64,000 nt of DNA from Anomaloglossus baeobatrachus (taxonomy: Eukaryota > Chordata > Amphibia > Anura > Aromobatidae): positions 336,367,643 through 336,431,642 of the forward strand of contig NC_134354.1 in the NCBI RefSeq assembly GCF_048569485.1, read 5' to 3'. The translations under genes and the position numbers were made by a program. Shown piece by piece: positions 32,701 through 45,043 of the stretch (positions within the stretch are counted from its first letter, which is position 1; every line of letters begins with the position of its first letter). Below the pieces are notes generated by a model. It ran no database searches, had not been told where the DNA came from, and saw only the letters and a list, made by a program, of their open reading frames with translations.

Positions 32701-35700
32701 ACTGGCTGGATCAGATATCGACGAGATCACAGGAGCTTCGATTCCACACACAAGAAAACCAGGCCTCCGCAGAGGAACAGGAAGTTCCTGTCCTTTTATA
32801 CATGCTTTTTCTGGCGTTTCTCAGCCACGCCAGCCATCAAAGACGACGTCCGGTTCACAGCGCCACCCCGCTGATGACTCTTGGTCGTTGCGCGCAGGCG
32901 CAGACTAGGTGGAGGGGGAGGCGCATGTCTCTTCTCATTCACGTCTGGCGGACTTGGATCACGGACGCCTGGATCGGAGAGATACTGGACTCAGGGTACA
33001 TAGTAGAGTTTTCGGCAAGTCTATCGTCGGACATACAGGTCGCACCTAACTTGACAACAGCACAGATCCTTCTGCGTCTCGCAATAGCAGACGATCATTT
33101 TTGGTGTTTCCGCACCTGGGCGCCTTGTTGATCAGGGTTCTTCAATTGTCTCCTAGGTGTTCAGGTCACCATTGATATCCTGTCCCGACTCGGCTAGCTC
33201 ATCAAGCGGAAGAAGCCATCTCTGACTCCGGCCAGCAGGATTACCTGTCTAGGCATGGAGTTCGATACCATCCAAGGACGCGTGTCCTTACAAAGAGACC
33301 GCCAGATCCTCCGTCACTCCAAGCCGGAGAGTACTCAGTCGGATGGGGGCGGAAATAGAGGCGGTTCCGTTTGCCGCTTCCGCCTTTGTCTCCTTCAGCT
33401 GACTTGGCAGAACAGATGGGACAATTCTCTATTTACCTTGAATCGCAGGATCCAATTGACTCCGGGAACCCGCCGCTCGTTTTTGTGGTGAACCAGCGGC
33501 CCTCATCAGTCCAGTGAAATGTCTTTCATACCAGTACACTGGCAGGCAGTCACCACCGATACCAGTCTTCTGACTGGAGAGCGGTGTTCCGAAACACACG
33601 GCTCACGGTCGGTAGTCCTCCCAGGAGAGCCGTCTGCCTATCAATTTTTTTTTTGAGATCAGAGTTTTTTCTCCAAGCCCTACAGATTTTTTTCAGCCTT
33701 GCATACAAGAATCGCCATCCAGAATCCAGTCGGACATCACCTGGGCGGAACAAGGAGCGTCACGGAGGTGACATAGGTGAAGAAGATCTTACAGTGGGCA
33801 TAGCTTCACAACTCCAGATTTTGCCCGCAATCATTTTTCCCCGCCGCAGATAATTGGGCAGCAGACTATATCAGCAAGGTCTGGCGGCAGGCGAATGATC
33901 CCTCAATAGAGAGGCTTTCGAATGGATCTGCCACAGATGAGATATTTCGAATGTGGACCTGATGGCTTCTCGATTCAACAATCAAGTCACGGGAGTCCTC
34001 AAGCAACTCAGAGCAGAGGGCATACCAGTGACTCTCATTGCCTGGGTTAACCCAGGCAAGCGTTGTTCGCAGAGCTCACGCAGCTCATCAGACACCCCAG
34101 GGTGGCTTCCAGATCGTCTGAACTTCCGGTCGCAAAGTCCTCTTTTCCATCAATATTCAGGGGTTCTCAATTTAACCGCATGGCTGTGGAACCATGGCTA
34201 CTAGCCCAGGCAGGCTTTCTCCCACAGGTGTTACAGACCATGGTCAGAACTCAGAAGCCTCCGTCTTCAAACATCTACTACCGCATCGGATAGATCTCCT
34301 TTCAAGAGTGTGAGGTCAACGTCAACTCATCTCCACTGGATCTGTCACTCCCAGTGTTACTGGCCTTCCTACAGTCAGGCTTGCAGGCGGGTCTCTCGCC
34401 AGCAACCTTCAAAGGGCAGATGTCGGCTCTATCTGGCTTTTCTAGAGAAATCTTGCATTTCTGCCGAAAGTCAGGACATTCAGCCAAGGAGTCCTCCATC
34501 TGGCACCGCTAGGTTGTTCCCCGCTAGAACCATGGAACCTCCAGCTGGCTCTAGGGTCTCTTTAATTAGCCCCGTTCGATCCGCAATCTCTCGCCTATCC
34601 GGGAAGGTGGCTTTGTTTAGGGCAGTCACTTCAATCAGAGGAAGGTCTGTTCTGTCAGCCCTCTCATGCGGGTCACTTTGTTTCTTGTGTTTTTCACCAA
34701 GACGAAATTGTTCGGCACCAGTCTCAGGTTTTTTTTTTCCTACCGGATGTAGTATCTGAATGAAATGATGGCGGCGCCATCCTTCGTGCCAGCCTCCATT
34801 CATTCCTTGGAGAGGTCACGGCTTACACCGGATCTAGTGCGAGCTCGGAGCTTGGACGGCCTAATCGTCCGGTCTACTGGACTCAGGAGGGGCATACCGG
34901 CGCCCCAAGGCTACCATGGCAAGTTGGATCAGGCACACCATATCAGAGGTCTGCAGGAATAGAGTCAAGTTTACCCCGAGGGGTGTAAAAGCCTTTCCAC
35001 CTGTGCAATTGGGGCGTCTAGGACAATCAGATGCCACGCGTCAGCCAAGCAAGTCAAGAGCCGCCGCGTAGTCAAGCTTTTCATACCTTTTCCAGGGTTT
35101 CCTGGATACAGCAAGCGGCTGTCACACACTATGATAAGCCGGTATATTTTTGCAACGAGCATTCCTACAGAGTTTGGATATGTTTTTGAATCTGCAGGAT
35201 TACTCCTGTACCCACCCAGGGACTGCTTTTGGACGTCCCATGGTCCTGTGTCCCCCAATGAAAGCGATAGAGAAAGAAGGATTTTTGTGTACTCACCGTA
35301 AAATCTCTTTCTCTGAGTCTTCATTGGGGGACACAGCACCCACCCTATTTGGATATTGGGTTGCTCTTTGTTGCCGGATGTTACTGGTTCCTTATGGAAA
35401 CACGTTCTTTCTTACCCGGCGTATTTATGTTTTTTATATGTATATTTATATACAGTATAGGTTTAGATAAGATACTGTGTGTTTCTTGTTATTTACCTTG
35501 AATAGTTATGGTTGTTCAGTTTTCTCCTACTACTGCTTGTACACTAAACTGGCATAGTTCCGCCTCCGGCTCAGGGTGTACACTGCTAGGGAGGAGCTAA
35601 GTTTTTTTATGTCAACTTAGTGTCAGCCTCCTAGTCACAGCAGCATACACCCATGGTCCTGTGTCCCCCAATGAAGACTCAGAGAAAGATTTTACGGTGA

Positions 35701-35901
35701 GTACACAAAAATCCTTCTTTTTCTCGCACCCATTGACTTGTATTGGTGAGACTGCTACAATTGACAACAAATGGCAGCATGTTGCGACTTCTCTCATCCA
35801 GAATCTGGATGAGAAAAAAGCTGACCAACATTGGTCCGAGTGCAATGCGAGATTTTCTCTCATTGCACTTGTGCGAGTCATACGCTCATGTGAGCGTACC
35901 C
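29743..35901. mobile_element. MITE inside Tc1 C, itself split by DIRS C
   Basis: Left end AAGGCTGGACTCACACGGAC, right end on the reverse strand GGGTACGCTCACATGAGCG. The halves 29743-30001 and 35722-35901 flank DIRS C, and together they make about 440 bp. The Tc1 sequence reads continuously across the two outer borders. Confidence 0.6.
30002..35721 (+). mobile_element. DIRS-like retroelement C, broken fossil with both ends
   Basis: Inverted terminal repeats of about 150 bp: 30003-30150 and about 35555-35700 are near-perfect complements. The internal complementary region (about 35243-35340) is the complement of the left end followed by the complement of the right end, the DIRS1 layout. Gag-like, reverse transcriptase/RNase H and recombinase regions are recognisable in order but heavily broken (many breaks). 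The full length of 5.7 kb is kept. Older than DIRS A and younger than the elements it sits in. Confidence 0.85.
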
Positions 35902-36098
35902 AAAAACTGTGAGAGTACCTCGAAGAATTGATGCTTTGATGTTTTGAAGGCAAAGGGTGGTCACACCAAATATTGATTTCACTTTTGTTTAGTCACTTTG
36001 CATTTTGGTAATTAAAAAAAATAAACTATTTACACTTCTGAATTGGAGAACATTCTTACCTCTCACAATTTTTCCACACCACACACTTTTGCATATTG

Positions 36099-36714
36099 CT
36101 TTGATGATTTTTTTTTTTTAAACCAATCTTTTAAAAGTAAAACCCAGTGCAACTTTCCTTTCACACAGAATCTATAGGAAAGAATGGTCTTGCTGTACTT
36201 ATCCCCCACTCAAATGTAAAACAATTTTTGGTGCACATAGCCGCCTTGTGTCCAAGAATTATCAGTTTCCACGCTCTGTAGTTGTCAATTTGTTTGAGTG
36301 GATTGTTTTTCTTCATCCTCTTATGCAGAATAAGCACTATAGATCCTGAAACATCTGCCTCTCTCATGCTGTGACTGTAGGATAGCAAGGGTTAGGGGGC
36401 TCCTATACTGTCCCTCACACTAGGGTACCCTAGGCTATCACTAACTTCTAGATTTCACCTGATGGTGGAGATGCTCCACTCTATGCCATACTATTTTCCT
36501 AAACAAAACTAAACTGTTCCCCTTCTTCCTTCCCCCCCAGGGAAGGAAGAGGCAGGAGTGTGATGGCAACACAGATATAGTCAGAAAGGGAAAAAACAAT
36601 AGTTAGACATACTGCAAACTCACAGGAACAAATCATAAGAAACTAAGGAGAAAAGCAAAACATTAAGACAGCAACAAAATGACACTAAGGGTTTACACCA
36701 CAAGCACTCACAGC
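36099..36714. other. spacer without gene
   Basis: No domain or terminal repeat was recognised. Confidence 0.4.

Positions 36715-36748
<34 letters not shown>
36715..36748. repeat. (AAT)n microsatellite
   Basis: About eleven AAT units. Confidence 0.95.
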
Positions 36749-36765
36749 CACTACAGCCACCAGTA

Positions 36766-36993
36766 AAGGCCGTTTCAGATCAGCGTTTTTCTGCCGCACT
36801 CCCAGATCCGGCACAAGGGCAGTACAGTACAATACAGTTTACTGGCAAGCTCCGGTCACATGCGGTCATGTGACCGGACCTTGTGACAGCATGTGACCGG
36901 GCCTTGCCGCACTGTCTGTGAACTGTAATGTACTGTACTGCCCTTGTGCCGGATATGGGAGTGTGGCAGAAAAACGCTGATCTGAAACGGCCC
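36766..36993. mobile_element. 228-bp palindromic TA MITE
   Basis: Arms of about 85 bp are inverted copies: GGCCGTTTCAGATCAGCG on the left and the same on the reverse strand at the right, continuing through GGCACAAGGGCAGTACAG. TA at 36764-36765 and 36994-36995. The centre holds GGTCACATG / CATGTGACC inversions. Confidence 0.9.
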
Positions 36994-37994
36994 TAAGTCT
37001 GGATCACAACACCTCACCAGACCAGTATAGAAATGTTATAGCTGGCATTAAAGTAAGTGTTCAGCCAGCATACATAGAAGGAGAGCAAATGTGACTGGCT
37101 CCCCCACAGCATTTGATCAAAAGAGAGTAACAAGCAGCCCAGCAGAGATTAATTCTTGCCAGGCTGCCTATGAACTGCAAGTCTGTGGGTCAACGCCTGA
37201 GTCTCCCTGCGCTGATCATAGACATCTGAGAAGTTAGCAGGCAAAGTGCCAGAATCTCTAGTCTCCAGAGATCCTGATGCCGCCATGACAGTCAGCAATG
37301 TTTGTAAAAAAATTTTTTCCTGAAATCCATCTGGTGCCACTGCTGCTAGACACAGATTACACGTGACTAAAGGAAGAGGACAGCTAGTTAGAAGGGCGTT
37401 ACTTAGTGGCTGGCACTACCAAGTGAAGAAGTTGCTCAATGGTATCTAAAGCATATTTCTTAACAAGAACTAAGGTGTTGACAATTATCTATTAGAGTAA
37501 AGATCAATAATGGGCATGGTGAGATAGGGGTGTACATAAAACCCTAGTGTGTAAGTGAAGAAGCTGAAAAGAAAAAAAGGGAGAGGGGGCGAGTTCACTT
37601 CAGACACAGTTCCCTGATTGACTACAGGCTGTATTTGCTACTGTCATCCTTCCCCAATCAAGACAATGAAGTTGGTCTGTCCATGAACAAGAGTGGGGAA
37701 TATCACTAAGCATTATGCCTTAAATGTTGCTCTTGGAGTCTGTTGGTCCTGCACTGGTGATGTCATGTCAATCAGTCATGTGACATTTACATGTATGTAT
37801 TTAACTCGCTTATATAGTGCCATTAATTCCAAATCACTTAATAGACATGTATGAAATATGACCATTAAAGCCTGTAACGGGTCACAGTGGTCACAAGAAT
37901 GATAGAACAGTGATGCTGGATTCAATGGACAAGTGATGAATAGTTTTTATTTTATAACATTCCCTATTGTATGGTAACATTTGAAAACTCCACA
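36994..37994. other. spacer without gene
   Basis: No coding exon was recognised. CGCTTATATAGTGCCATTAA near 37808 resembles a common amphibian repeat phrase, but no boundaries are visible. Confidence 0.35.
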
Positions 37995-38515
37995 CAACCT
38001 TTAAGTTACAGAGAACCTTTCGGCATGATTTAGTAATGTACATTAAAGACAGAGCTGTAATTGCACTATAATACTTGTTAAACTGATTCCTTTGGTGAAG
38101 AACTCCACTTTGTGGTTCTGGTTTAATCAGCATAGGAAGTTTTCTTCCAATGAGATTTTGGTGCGCAGAGGATGGATGTCTATGACACTATGTCTTCTCC
38201 TCTCTGTCTTTGATTCCCTAGGCCCTTCGCCTTCCTCCAGTCTCTGAATGACAAGACTCCTCCATTTGAAAATTCAGCAGTGACCTATCAATCAAAGACT
38301 GTAAACAGACGGGAGGGCAGGGAATCACAGACAGGGAGGAGAAGACTCAGTTTACAGTCCAGCCCCAGTGCAACAAAATGTAATTATTAGAAAATGCAAG
38401 TGTTGATTTAAAAAATAAAAAAAAGTGAATATCTTCACCAAAGGTATCACTATAATAAGTATTACAGTGGCATTGCAGCCATGTCTTAACTTACAGATCG
38501 TGCTGTCAGGTTAAG
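37995..38515. mobile_element. inverted-repeat element (MITE-like)
   Basis: Diverged inverted arms. CACTATAATACTTG...CCTTTGGTGAAGA near 38065-38103 returns inverted as TCTTCACCAAAGG...CACTATAATAAG near 38430-38460. GTAAGTTAAGACA-like outer arms pair less well. Ends are not sharply defined. Confidence 0.5.
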
Positions 38516-38557
38516 TAATCAGTTAAATATTACCCTTTTACATTTTAATGGAAAAAG

Positions 38558-38559
<2 letters not shown>

Positions 38560-38608
<49 letters not shown>
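38560..38608. repeat. (TA)n microsatellite
   Basis: TA repeat with one CA interruption. Confidence 0.95.
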
Positions 38609-39329
38609 ACGGATATCATATTTTTAAAAAACGTTAACAACTCCCCGTAGTCATGTGTCAATCAGTGTAGCATATTGAATGCTTTTCCATAAAATATACA
38701 TTTATCAGAAAGCTACTGCTGATGAGTGAGAGAATGTGGTCAGGCTCTGACCTCAAAATATTTTTTTTCTAGTCCACAACAAACTTCTTATGGTTCAGGA
38801 CTCTGCAGCAGGACGATGGCGGCAGCAGCATTGAGGGGACTGAGATTCTGACTCCGGCTAGGATTGGCACTTTGGGCAGAGAAGTCTGAGCATAGTTACA
38901 TAGTTACTTAGGTTGAAAAAAGACCTAGGTCCATCTAGTTCAACTTTCCTCCACCAATTCTACATTTTGTCACTGTCATTTATAACCAACAATGTTGTGT
39001 GTACTGAGGAAATCATCCAGTCTTTTTTTTTAAAAGCTGTTATAATAGCTGCCATTACTACCTCTTGTGGTAGGGCATTCCACAGTCTGACTGCTCTAAC
39101 TGTAAAGAACCCGTTCCTATTTAGCTGCCGAAATCGCTTTTCTTCCACTCGCAATATATGCCCCCTAGTCCTTAGTATTGTCTTTGGAATGTGCCAGTCC
39201 TTTATATTGACCACACATGTATTTATACATATAAATGAGATCTCCTCTGAGACGTCTTTTTTCTAAGCTAAACATATCTAACTTTTTCAACCGTCATCAT
39301 ATGGCAGGCCTTCCATTCCTTGTAGTAGT

Positions 39330-40375
39330 CTAGTTACCCGCCTTTGAACTGACTAACTTCTGAATGTCCTTTTTAAAATGTGGAGCCCAAAACTGAATCC
39401 CATATTCCAGATGTGGCCTTACAAGTGATTTATAGAGGGGTAACAATACGTTGGGATCACGGGATCTAATTTCTCTTTTTATACACCCTAAAATCTTGTT
39501 TGCTTTAGCAGCTGCTGCTTGACATTGAGTGCTGCTGCTCAGCTTATTTGTAATGAGAATACCCAAGTCCTTCTAGTGTTCTGTAGTCCTGAGTTTACTT
39601 CAATTTAATGTATACGCAGTTATAGGATTACTCCGTCTTTACATTTATCAACATTAAATCTCAATTGCCAAGTATTTGCCCATTCTGACATCTTATCCAG
39701 ATTTGTTTGTAATATTGTACAATCAAGGTCAGTTTTTAATATCCTACATAGTTTGGTGTCATCAGCAAAGACTGACACTTTACTATCAATCCCAAACACA
39801 AGGTCATTAATAAAGAGATTAAAAAGAATTGGTCCTAGCACAGATCCCTCTGGCACCCCACTGCTGACTATAGCCCATTTAGAAAATGTAACATTTATGA
39901 ATACTCTTTGTTTCCTATCTTTTAGCCAATTCCTTACCCAGTTGCATGTAGTTTCCCCTAGTCCTTGCTTCTGTAGCTTTAGTATAAGGCTATTATGTGG
40001 TACAGTATCAAATGCCTTTGCACAGTCCAAATAAATCACATCAGCTGCATTACCGTTTGCACTTACCCCCTTATAGAACCCCAACATGTTGGTTAGACAC
40101 GACTTATCTTTCATGAATGCATGCTGTTTTTCAGTTATTATATTATTTTCTGCAATATATTTTTGCATGTCATCCCTTAAAATGCCCTCAAAAACTTTGC
40201 ATACTACTGATGTCAGGCTTACTGGACGGTAGTTGCCTGGATCTACCCTCTTACCTTTCTTGAATATCGGTACCACATCAGCAATCCTCCAATCCTGAGG
40301 CACCAACCCTGTTACAAGCAAGTCTAAAAAGATGAGATACAGCGGTCTGTCAATTACGGAGCTCAATTCCCTCAA
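39330..40375 (-). pseudogene. Rex1/CR1-like reverse transcriptase, partial
   Basis: The longest frame (40375 to 39620) covers most of the reverse transcriptase. It has PIFKKGKRVDPGNYRPVSLT (finger), VIYLDCAKAFDTVPHNSL (first catalytic block), SSGVPEGSVLGPILFNLFIND and SVFADDTKLCR (second catalytic block, FADD). After a frame change near 39600 the thumb/C-terminal part follows (LGCIKREIRSRDP, LPLYKSLVRPHLEYG...WAP). No endonuclease is seen. The copy cannot be active, but the domain is well kept over 250 residues. Confidence 0.85.
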
Positions 40376-41024
40376 TATTCGTGGATGAATGCCATCTGGC
40401 CCGGGGGATTTGTTAATGTTTAATTTCCTCAGACGCAGACGTACTTCTTCTTGTGTTAAATTAATTATATTGGGTGGTTAACTCTGATTTATTTTTCACT
40501 TGTTGAATGATCCCTGGTACAGTCAGTTCCTTGGTGAACACAAATGAGAAATGCCTATTTAATATCTCAGTCTTTTGTTTGTCCTCTATAACTAACTTGT
40601 TATTATATTTTAAGGGGCCGATACTATCCTTTGTTATCCTTTTTGCATTAATGTATTTATAACAGATTTTGGGATTTATTTTAATGTCATTGGCGATTTT
40701 TGTTTCAGTAGCTAATTTTGCTTGCGTGATTTCTTTTTTTCATTTTCTATTGATACAGTCATATGAAAAAGTTTGGGCGCCCCTATTAATGTTAACCTTT
40801 TTTCTTTATAACAATTGGGGGTTTTGCAACAGCTATTTCAGTTTCATATATCTAATAACTGATGGACTGAGTGATATTTCTGGATTGAAATGAGGTTTAT
40901 TTTACTAACAGAAAATGTGCAATCCGCATTTAAACAAAATTTGACCGGTGCAAAAGTATGGGCACCTCAACATAAAAGTGACATTAATATTTTGTAGATC
41001 CTCCTTTTGCAAAAACAACAGCCT

Positions 41025-42023
41025 CTAGTCGCTTCCTGTAGCTTTTAATGAGTTCCTGGATGAAGGTATATTTGACCATTCCTGTTTACAAAACAATTCC
41101 AGTTCAGTTAAGTTTGATGGTCGCCGAGCATGGACAGCACACTTCAAATCATCCCACAGATTTTCAATGATATTCAGGTCTGGGGACTGGGATGGCCATT
41201 TCAGAACATTGTAATTGTTCCTCTGCATGAATGCCTGAGTAGATTTGGAGCGGTGTTTTGGATCATTGTCTTGCTGAAATATCCATACCCTGCGTAACTT
41301 CAACTTCGTCACTGATTCTTGCACATTATTGTCAAGAATCTGGTGATACTGAGTTGAATCCATGCAATCCTCAACTTTAACAAGATTCCCGGTGCCGGCA
41401 TTGGCCACACAGCCCCAAAGCATGATGGAACCTCCACCAAATTTTACTGTGGGTAGCAAGTGCTTTTCTTAGAATGCCGTGTTTTTTGGCCTCCATGTAT
41501 AACGCCTTTTTGTATGACCAAACAACTCAATCTTTGTTTCATCAGTCCACAGGACCTTCTTCCAAAATGTAACTGGCTTGTCCAAATGTGCTTTTGCATA
41601 CCTCAGGCGACTGATTGTGGCGTGCTTGCAGAAACGGCTTCTTTCGCATTACTCTCCCATACAGCTTCTCCTTGTACAACGTGCACTGAATTGTTGACCG
41701 ATGCACATTGACACCATCTGCAGCAAGATGAACCTGCAGGTCTTTGGAGGTGGTCTGTGGATTGTCCTTGACTGTTCTCACCATTCTTCTTCTCTGCCTT
41801 TCTGATATTTTTCTTGGCCTGCCACTTCTGGGCTTAACAAGAACTGTACCTGTGTTCTTCCATTTCCTTACTATGTTCCTCACAGTGGAAACTGACAGTT
41901 TAAATCTCTGAGACAACTTTTTGTATCCTTCCCCTGAACAGTTGTTCAGGGGAAGGATACAATAATCTTTGTTTTCAGATCATTTGAGAGTTGTTTTGAG
42001 GAGCCCATGATGCCACTCTTCAT
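41025..42023 (-). pseudogene. Tc1-like transposase D1, broken
   Basis: Start ATG at 42023 (MKSGIMGSSKQLSNDLKTK). A perfect inverted duplication at 41923-41960 replaces part of the N-terminus. The frame then runs MSQRFKLSVSTVRNIVRKWK (helix-turn-helix), SGRPRKISERQRRRMV (GRPR-type hook) and NVHRSTIQCTLYKEKLYG. Another frame carries TVKFGGGSIMLWGCVA, QQDNDPKHRSKST (second Asp) and [19 protein letters not shown] (Glu). At least two breaks; inactive. Confidence 0.9.
41923..41960. repeat. perfect 18-bp inverted duplication
   Basis: GTATCCTTCCCCTGAACA, a GT spacer, then its exact complement. The second copy of this transposon has a single arm followed by different sequence, so the second arm is a local inverted duplication. 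Confidence 0.95.
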
Positions 42024-42530
42024 AGTAGATTCAAATAGGAGAACAACTTGCAAGTGGCCACCTTAAATACCTTTTTTCATGATTGGATACACCTGCCTAT
42101 GAAGTTCAAAGCTCAATGAGGTTACAAAACCAATTTAGTGCTTTAGTAAGTCAGTAAAAAGTAGTTAGGAGTGTTCAACTCAAGAAATTGATAAGGGTGC
42201 CCATACTTTTGCACCTGTCAAATTTTGTTTAAATGCGGATTGCACATTTTCTGTTAGTACAATAAACCTCATTTCAATCCAGAAATATTACTGAGTCCAT
42301 CAGTTATTAGATATATGAAACTGAAATAGCTGTTGCAAAAAAACAAATTGTTATAAAGAAAAAAGGTTAACATGAATAGGGGTGCCCAAACTTTTTCATA
42401 TGACTGTATATTTATACTTCTGAAATGCTATTTCTGTATTCTCAGCCTTTAAGATTTTAAACGCCCTTTGTTTTTGTTTTAGTATACTTTGTACTATCTT
42501 ATTTATCCAAAGTGATTTATTTTGTCATAC

Positions 42531-43763
42531 TGAAAGGAACAGTTCAAGTGGACACTAAATACACATACAGATTGCCTAGTCTCTGGTTCAGTGAACCAAC
42601 TGTGATTTTGACAACCATTACTATCAAACCAGGAAGAACCTGGCTGGATTTCATCCCTAAATTGACTACTTCCTTATATATTTGGAAGGTTATGAAGACA
42701 TATTTTGAGAGGAACGGTAGATGATAATATGAGTGCATCAACAGGATGCAAAAGGTCTTCTAGTCGGTTTCCGTAGTGACACATAGGTTTTATATACATC
42801 ATGACAGGAGAGGTTTAATTAAGTCTAATTGCAAAGTTACATATGTGTTTTTAGGACTATAAGACACACACATTAAAAAAAAACAACTGGTAAAAAGTGT
42901 GTATGTCTTACTAGTCCGGAGGCAGCGTCCTATGATTGAGGAGAACGCTAACAGTGTATGCACAATAGGAGAATTGCTCTGTTCTGCTATACACTGATCA
43001 GGGAGGACCTGCGGGGATGCTGCACGCCATTTTTCTATATCTTGCGGTATCTGAATCTGGGCTGTCATTTAATCTGAAAAATGCTCTGCTTTTGGAATGA
43101 AAAATTAATGAATGTAAATTTGGACTTAAGGCTATGCTCCACTTCAACACTAAGTCGGCGGTGTTAATGAAATACACAGATCATTTCCTTCTTCGTAAGA
43201 GACGCAAAGTACAACCGGAAGGTATTTGTGAGCAAAGTCTGGTAAGGTTGCTGAATTTATTATTAATATAATTCTGATATTAGAAATTGGATGCAACCTA
43301 TATCCAACATATACAAGAATATGTAAAGCACATTTCAAGTAACTCCGATGAGTCATCAGATTGCAAGCTTTTGTGGCCAATAATTCATTGTGCCTCTTTT
43401 ATTCTACAAGGTACAGCGCTGTGTGCACTGCCAGTGCTATATAAGATAAGAAAAGTATGGTTTGGATTAATCAAAGTACATCAGGGAGCAGGATAACCTA
43501 CAGCCCAATCAAAATGTAATGCCTTCATCTTCCCTCTCTCCTTATTGTGAAATATAAAGGACAAGTTCACAGACTAGAGGAATTTCTCAGAGATAAGAAA
43601 TGTTTCAGAAGTCAGCGACATACACTAACCCCTAGAAATGGGGTCTTCAGGGTTTTAAGTCATATTCCTCTCATGGTGACTTTTTTTTGCAAGGTTGCTG
43701 ACAGTCCAATGTCCAATTTATGAACTTTTATAGGGTCTGTGACAGTTGCACAAGATGTCTTGG
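42531..43763. other. 3' flank and probable 3' UTR of scml4
   Basis: No repeat ends or other exons were recognised. On the minus strand AATAAA occurs at 43403-43398, about 360 nt past the scml4 stop, and again near 43260. Either could end the transcript. Which is used cannot be told from sequence alone. Confidence 0.4.
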
Positions 43764-43889
43764 TCAGAACTTTCCCTGCTTCAGTTTGTCTATATGGTGG
43801 GACAGCTTTAGAGCAGGACCCAGCTTCAGACCCATGTATTTCATCATAACATCGCTTCTCAGCAGGAGCAAAGCTTTTCCATCAATTTC
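43764..43889 (-). CDS. scml4: scml4 exon g (SAM domain, second half, stop)
   Basis: Acceptor ccctctctatag, phase 0; 41 codons plus TGA at 43766-43764. Encodes [20 protein letters not shown] and [20 protein letters not shown] then [11 protein letters not shown] and LKLGPALK are the core signature of Polycomb Scm-family SAM domains. The protein ends directly after the last helix. Confidence 0.95.
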   Translation of the reverse strand, partial: EIDGKALLLLRSDVMMKYMGLKLGPALKLSHHIDKLKQGKF

Positions 43890-44198
43890 CTATAGAGAGG
43901 GGAAAAAATGGAAAATATTGTGAGATAATCTAGTAGGTATATTCTTCTATAATACTATAAAAATATATCTACGAGTATGAAATGATCGTATCTGTGCATC
44001 TCATACTGTGGGACTTGGCCTCACAAGGGCTGTAAAGTCATCAGGAATCACCTACTGTCTGACCATAATGGTGCTTTCTCTCCAAAGACCATGTATTGCA
44101 GTATGTCTCATAGGGGTCTCCCAGTCTCCCAAATACTGTGGTTAGAACATACATATGTATATATATATATATTATTGAATATATATATATTATTGAAC

Positions 44199-44243
<45 letters not shown>

Positions 44244-44978
44244 TATTGATTTCTGAACTCTTCCTCAGGTAAAACATTAGTATGGTTGTTTCTAAATTAT
44301 TATGAACTTGTTTTCTTTGCATTATTTGAGGTCTGAAAGCAATGCATTGTTTTGTTATTTTGACAATTTCTCAATTTCAGAAAATAAATACAATATTTGT
44401 TGCTTGGAAATTCAGAGACATGTTGTCAGTAGTTTATAGAATAAGAGAACAATTTACATTTTACTCAAAAATATACCTATAAAGAGAAAAATCAGAAAAA
44501 ATGAAAATTTGGAAGTGGTCTCCAGTATATACATACATATTTTTTGAAATTGCACTGTTGAGTTGCAATATCTATTGCTGGCTACAGAATGGGTTAATGG
44601 AGACTGTCAGTGAGATCATTCTGACGGTCCATTAGTAAAGTTTCTGAATTTTTTTTTTTTTAGCTCCTCTCAGCTGATTCATGACCATAGAGGGTAGCAA
44701 CGATGAACGTGCAGGGAAAAAAAAGACACTGTAAAAGTAAATGGTGCAAATTTTGAATGAAAACCAATAGGAAAAATGATTTTTAGCCCCGAATACATGC
44801 AATGATGTAAGGAAAAAAAATATCAGAATTAAACTCTGCAGCTCATCAATGAAAGAACAATGAGGAGGAATGACACAGCTGAATCTATATTTCACATTAC
44901 ATTATAAGACAGCTCTTAATATATACTGATATATATATCTATATACTGAGATATAGATATAGATATAGATATAGATAT

Positions 44979-45043
<65 letters not shown>

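Larger units (their letters stand above)
28998..36098 (+). mobile_element. Tc1-like transposon C, plus-oriented part (interrupted)
   Basis: 28998-29742 reads forward as a decayed Tc1 transposase (CLEKSDQKWSHAQIAAESR, then SKFILQLEMTPNIQPMS). The rest resumes at 35902 with TACCTCGAAGAATTGATG, GGTGGTCACACCAAATATTG and a terminal repeat near 36070-36098. In between sit a MITE and DIRS C. Multiple frameshifts; fossil. Confidence 0.7.
40756..42406 (-). mobile_element. Tc1-like transposon D, copy 1 (in the LINE)
   Basis: TA at 40754-40755 and 42407-42408. Ends CAGTCATATGAAAAAGTTTG, inverted at the right. The inverted repeats are about 210 bp and each carries an outer and an inner direct repeat (AAAAAGTTTGGGCGCC near 40766, AAAAGTATGGGCACC near 40952). 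This is the IR/DR layout known from Sleeping Beauty-like Tc1 elements. Length 1651 bp. Confidence 0.95.
38891..42530 (-). mobile_element. Rex1/CR1-like LINE, 5'-truncated, carrying a Tc1
   Basis: The 3' end lies at 38891, where GTTACATA-type repeats read out on the minus strand. Upstream are the 3' UTR, the C-terminal ORF and the reverse transcriptase. After the Tc1 insertion (40756-42406) the LINE sequence continues in the same sense (CAGCCTTTAAGATTTTAAA at 42445-42463, fading by about 42530). Old and truncated at its 5' side. Confidence 0.8.

Noticed and set aside
43150-43496. Further scml4 exons downstream of the stop
   Set aside because: The SAM domain ends with a stop at 43764 as in the family; frames beyond it have no domain and are probably UTR or flank.
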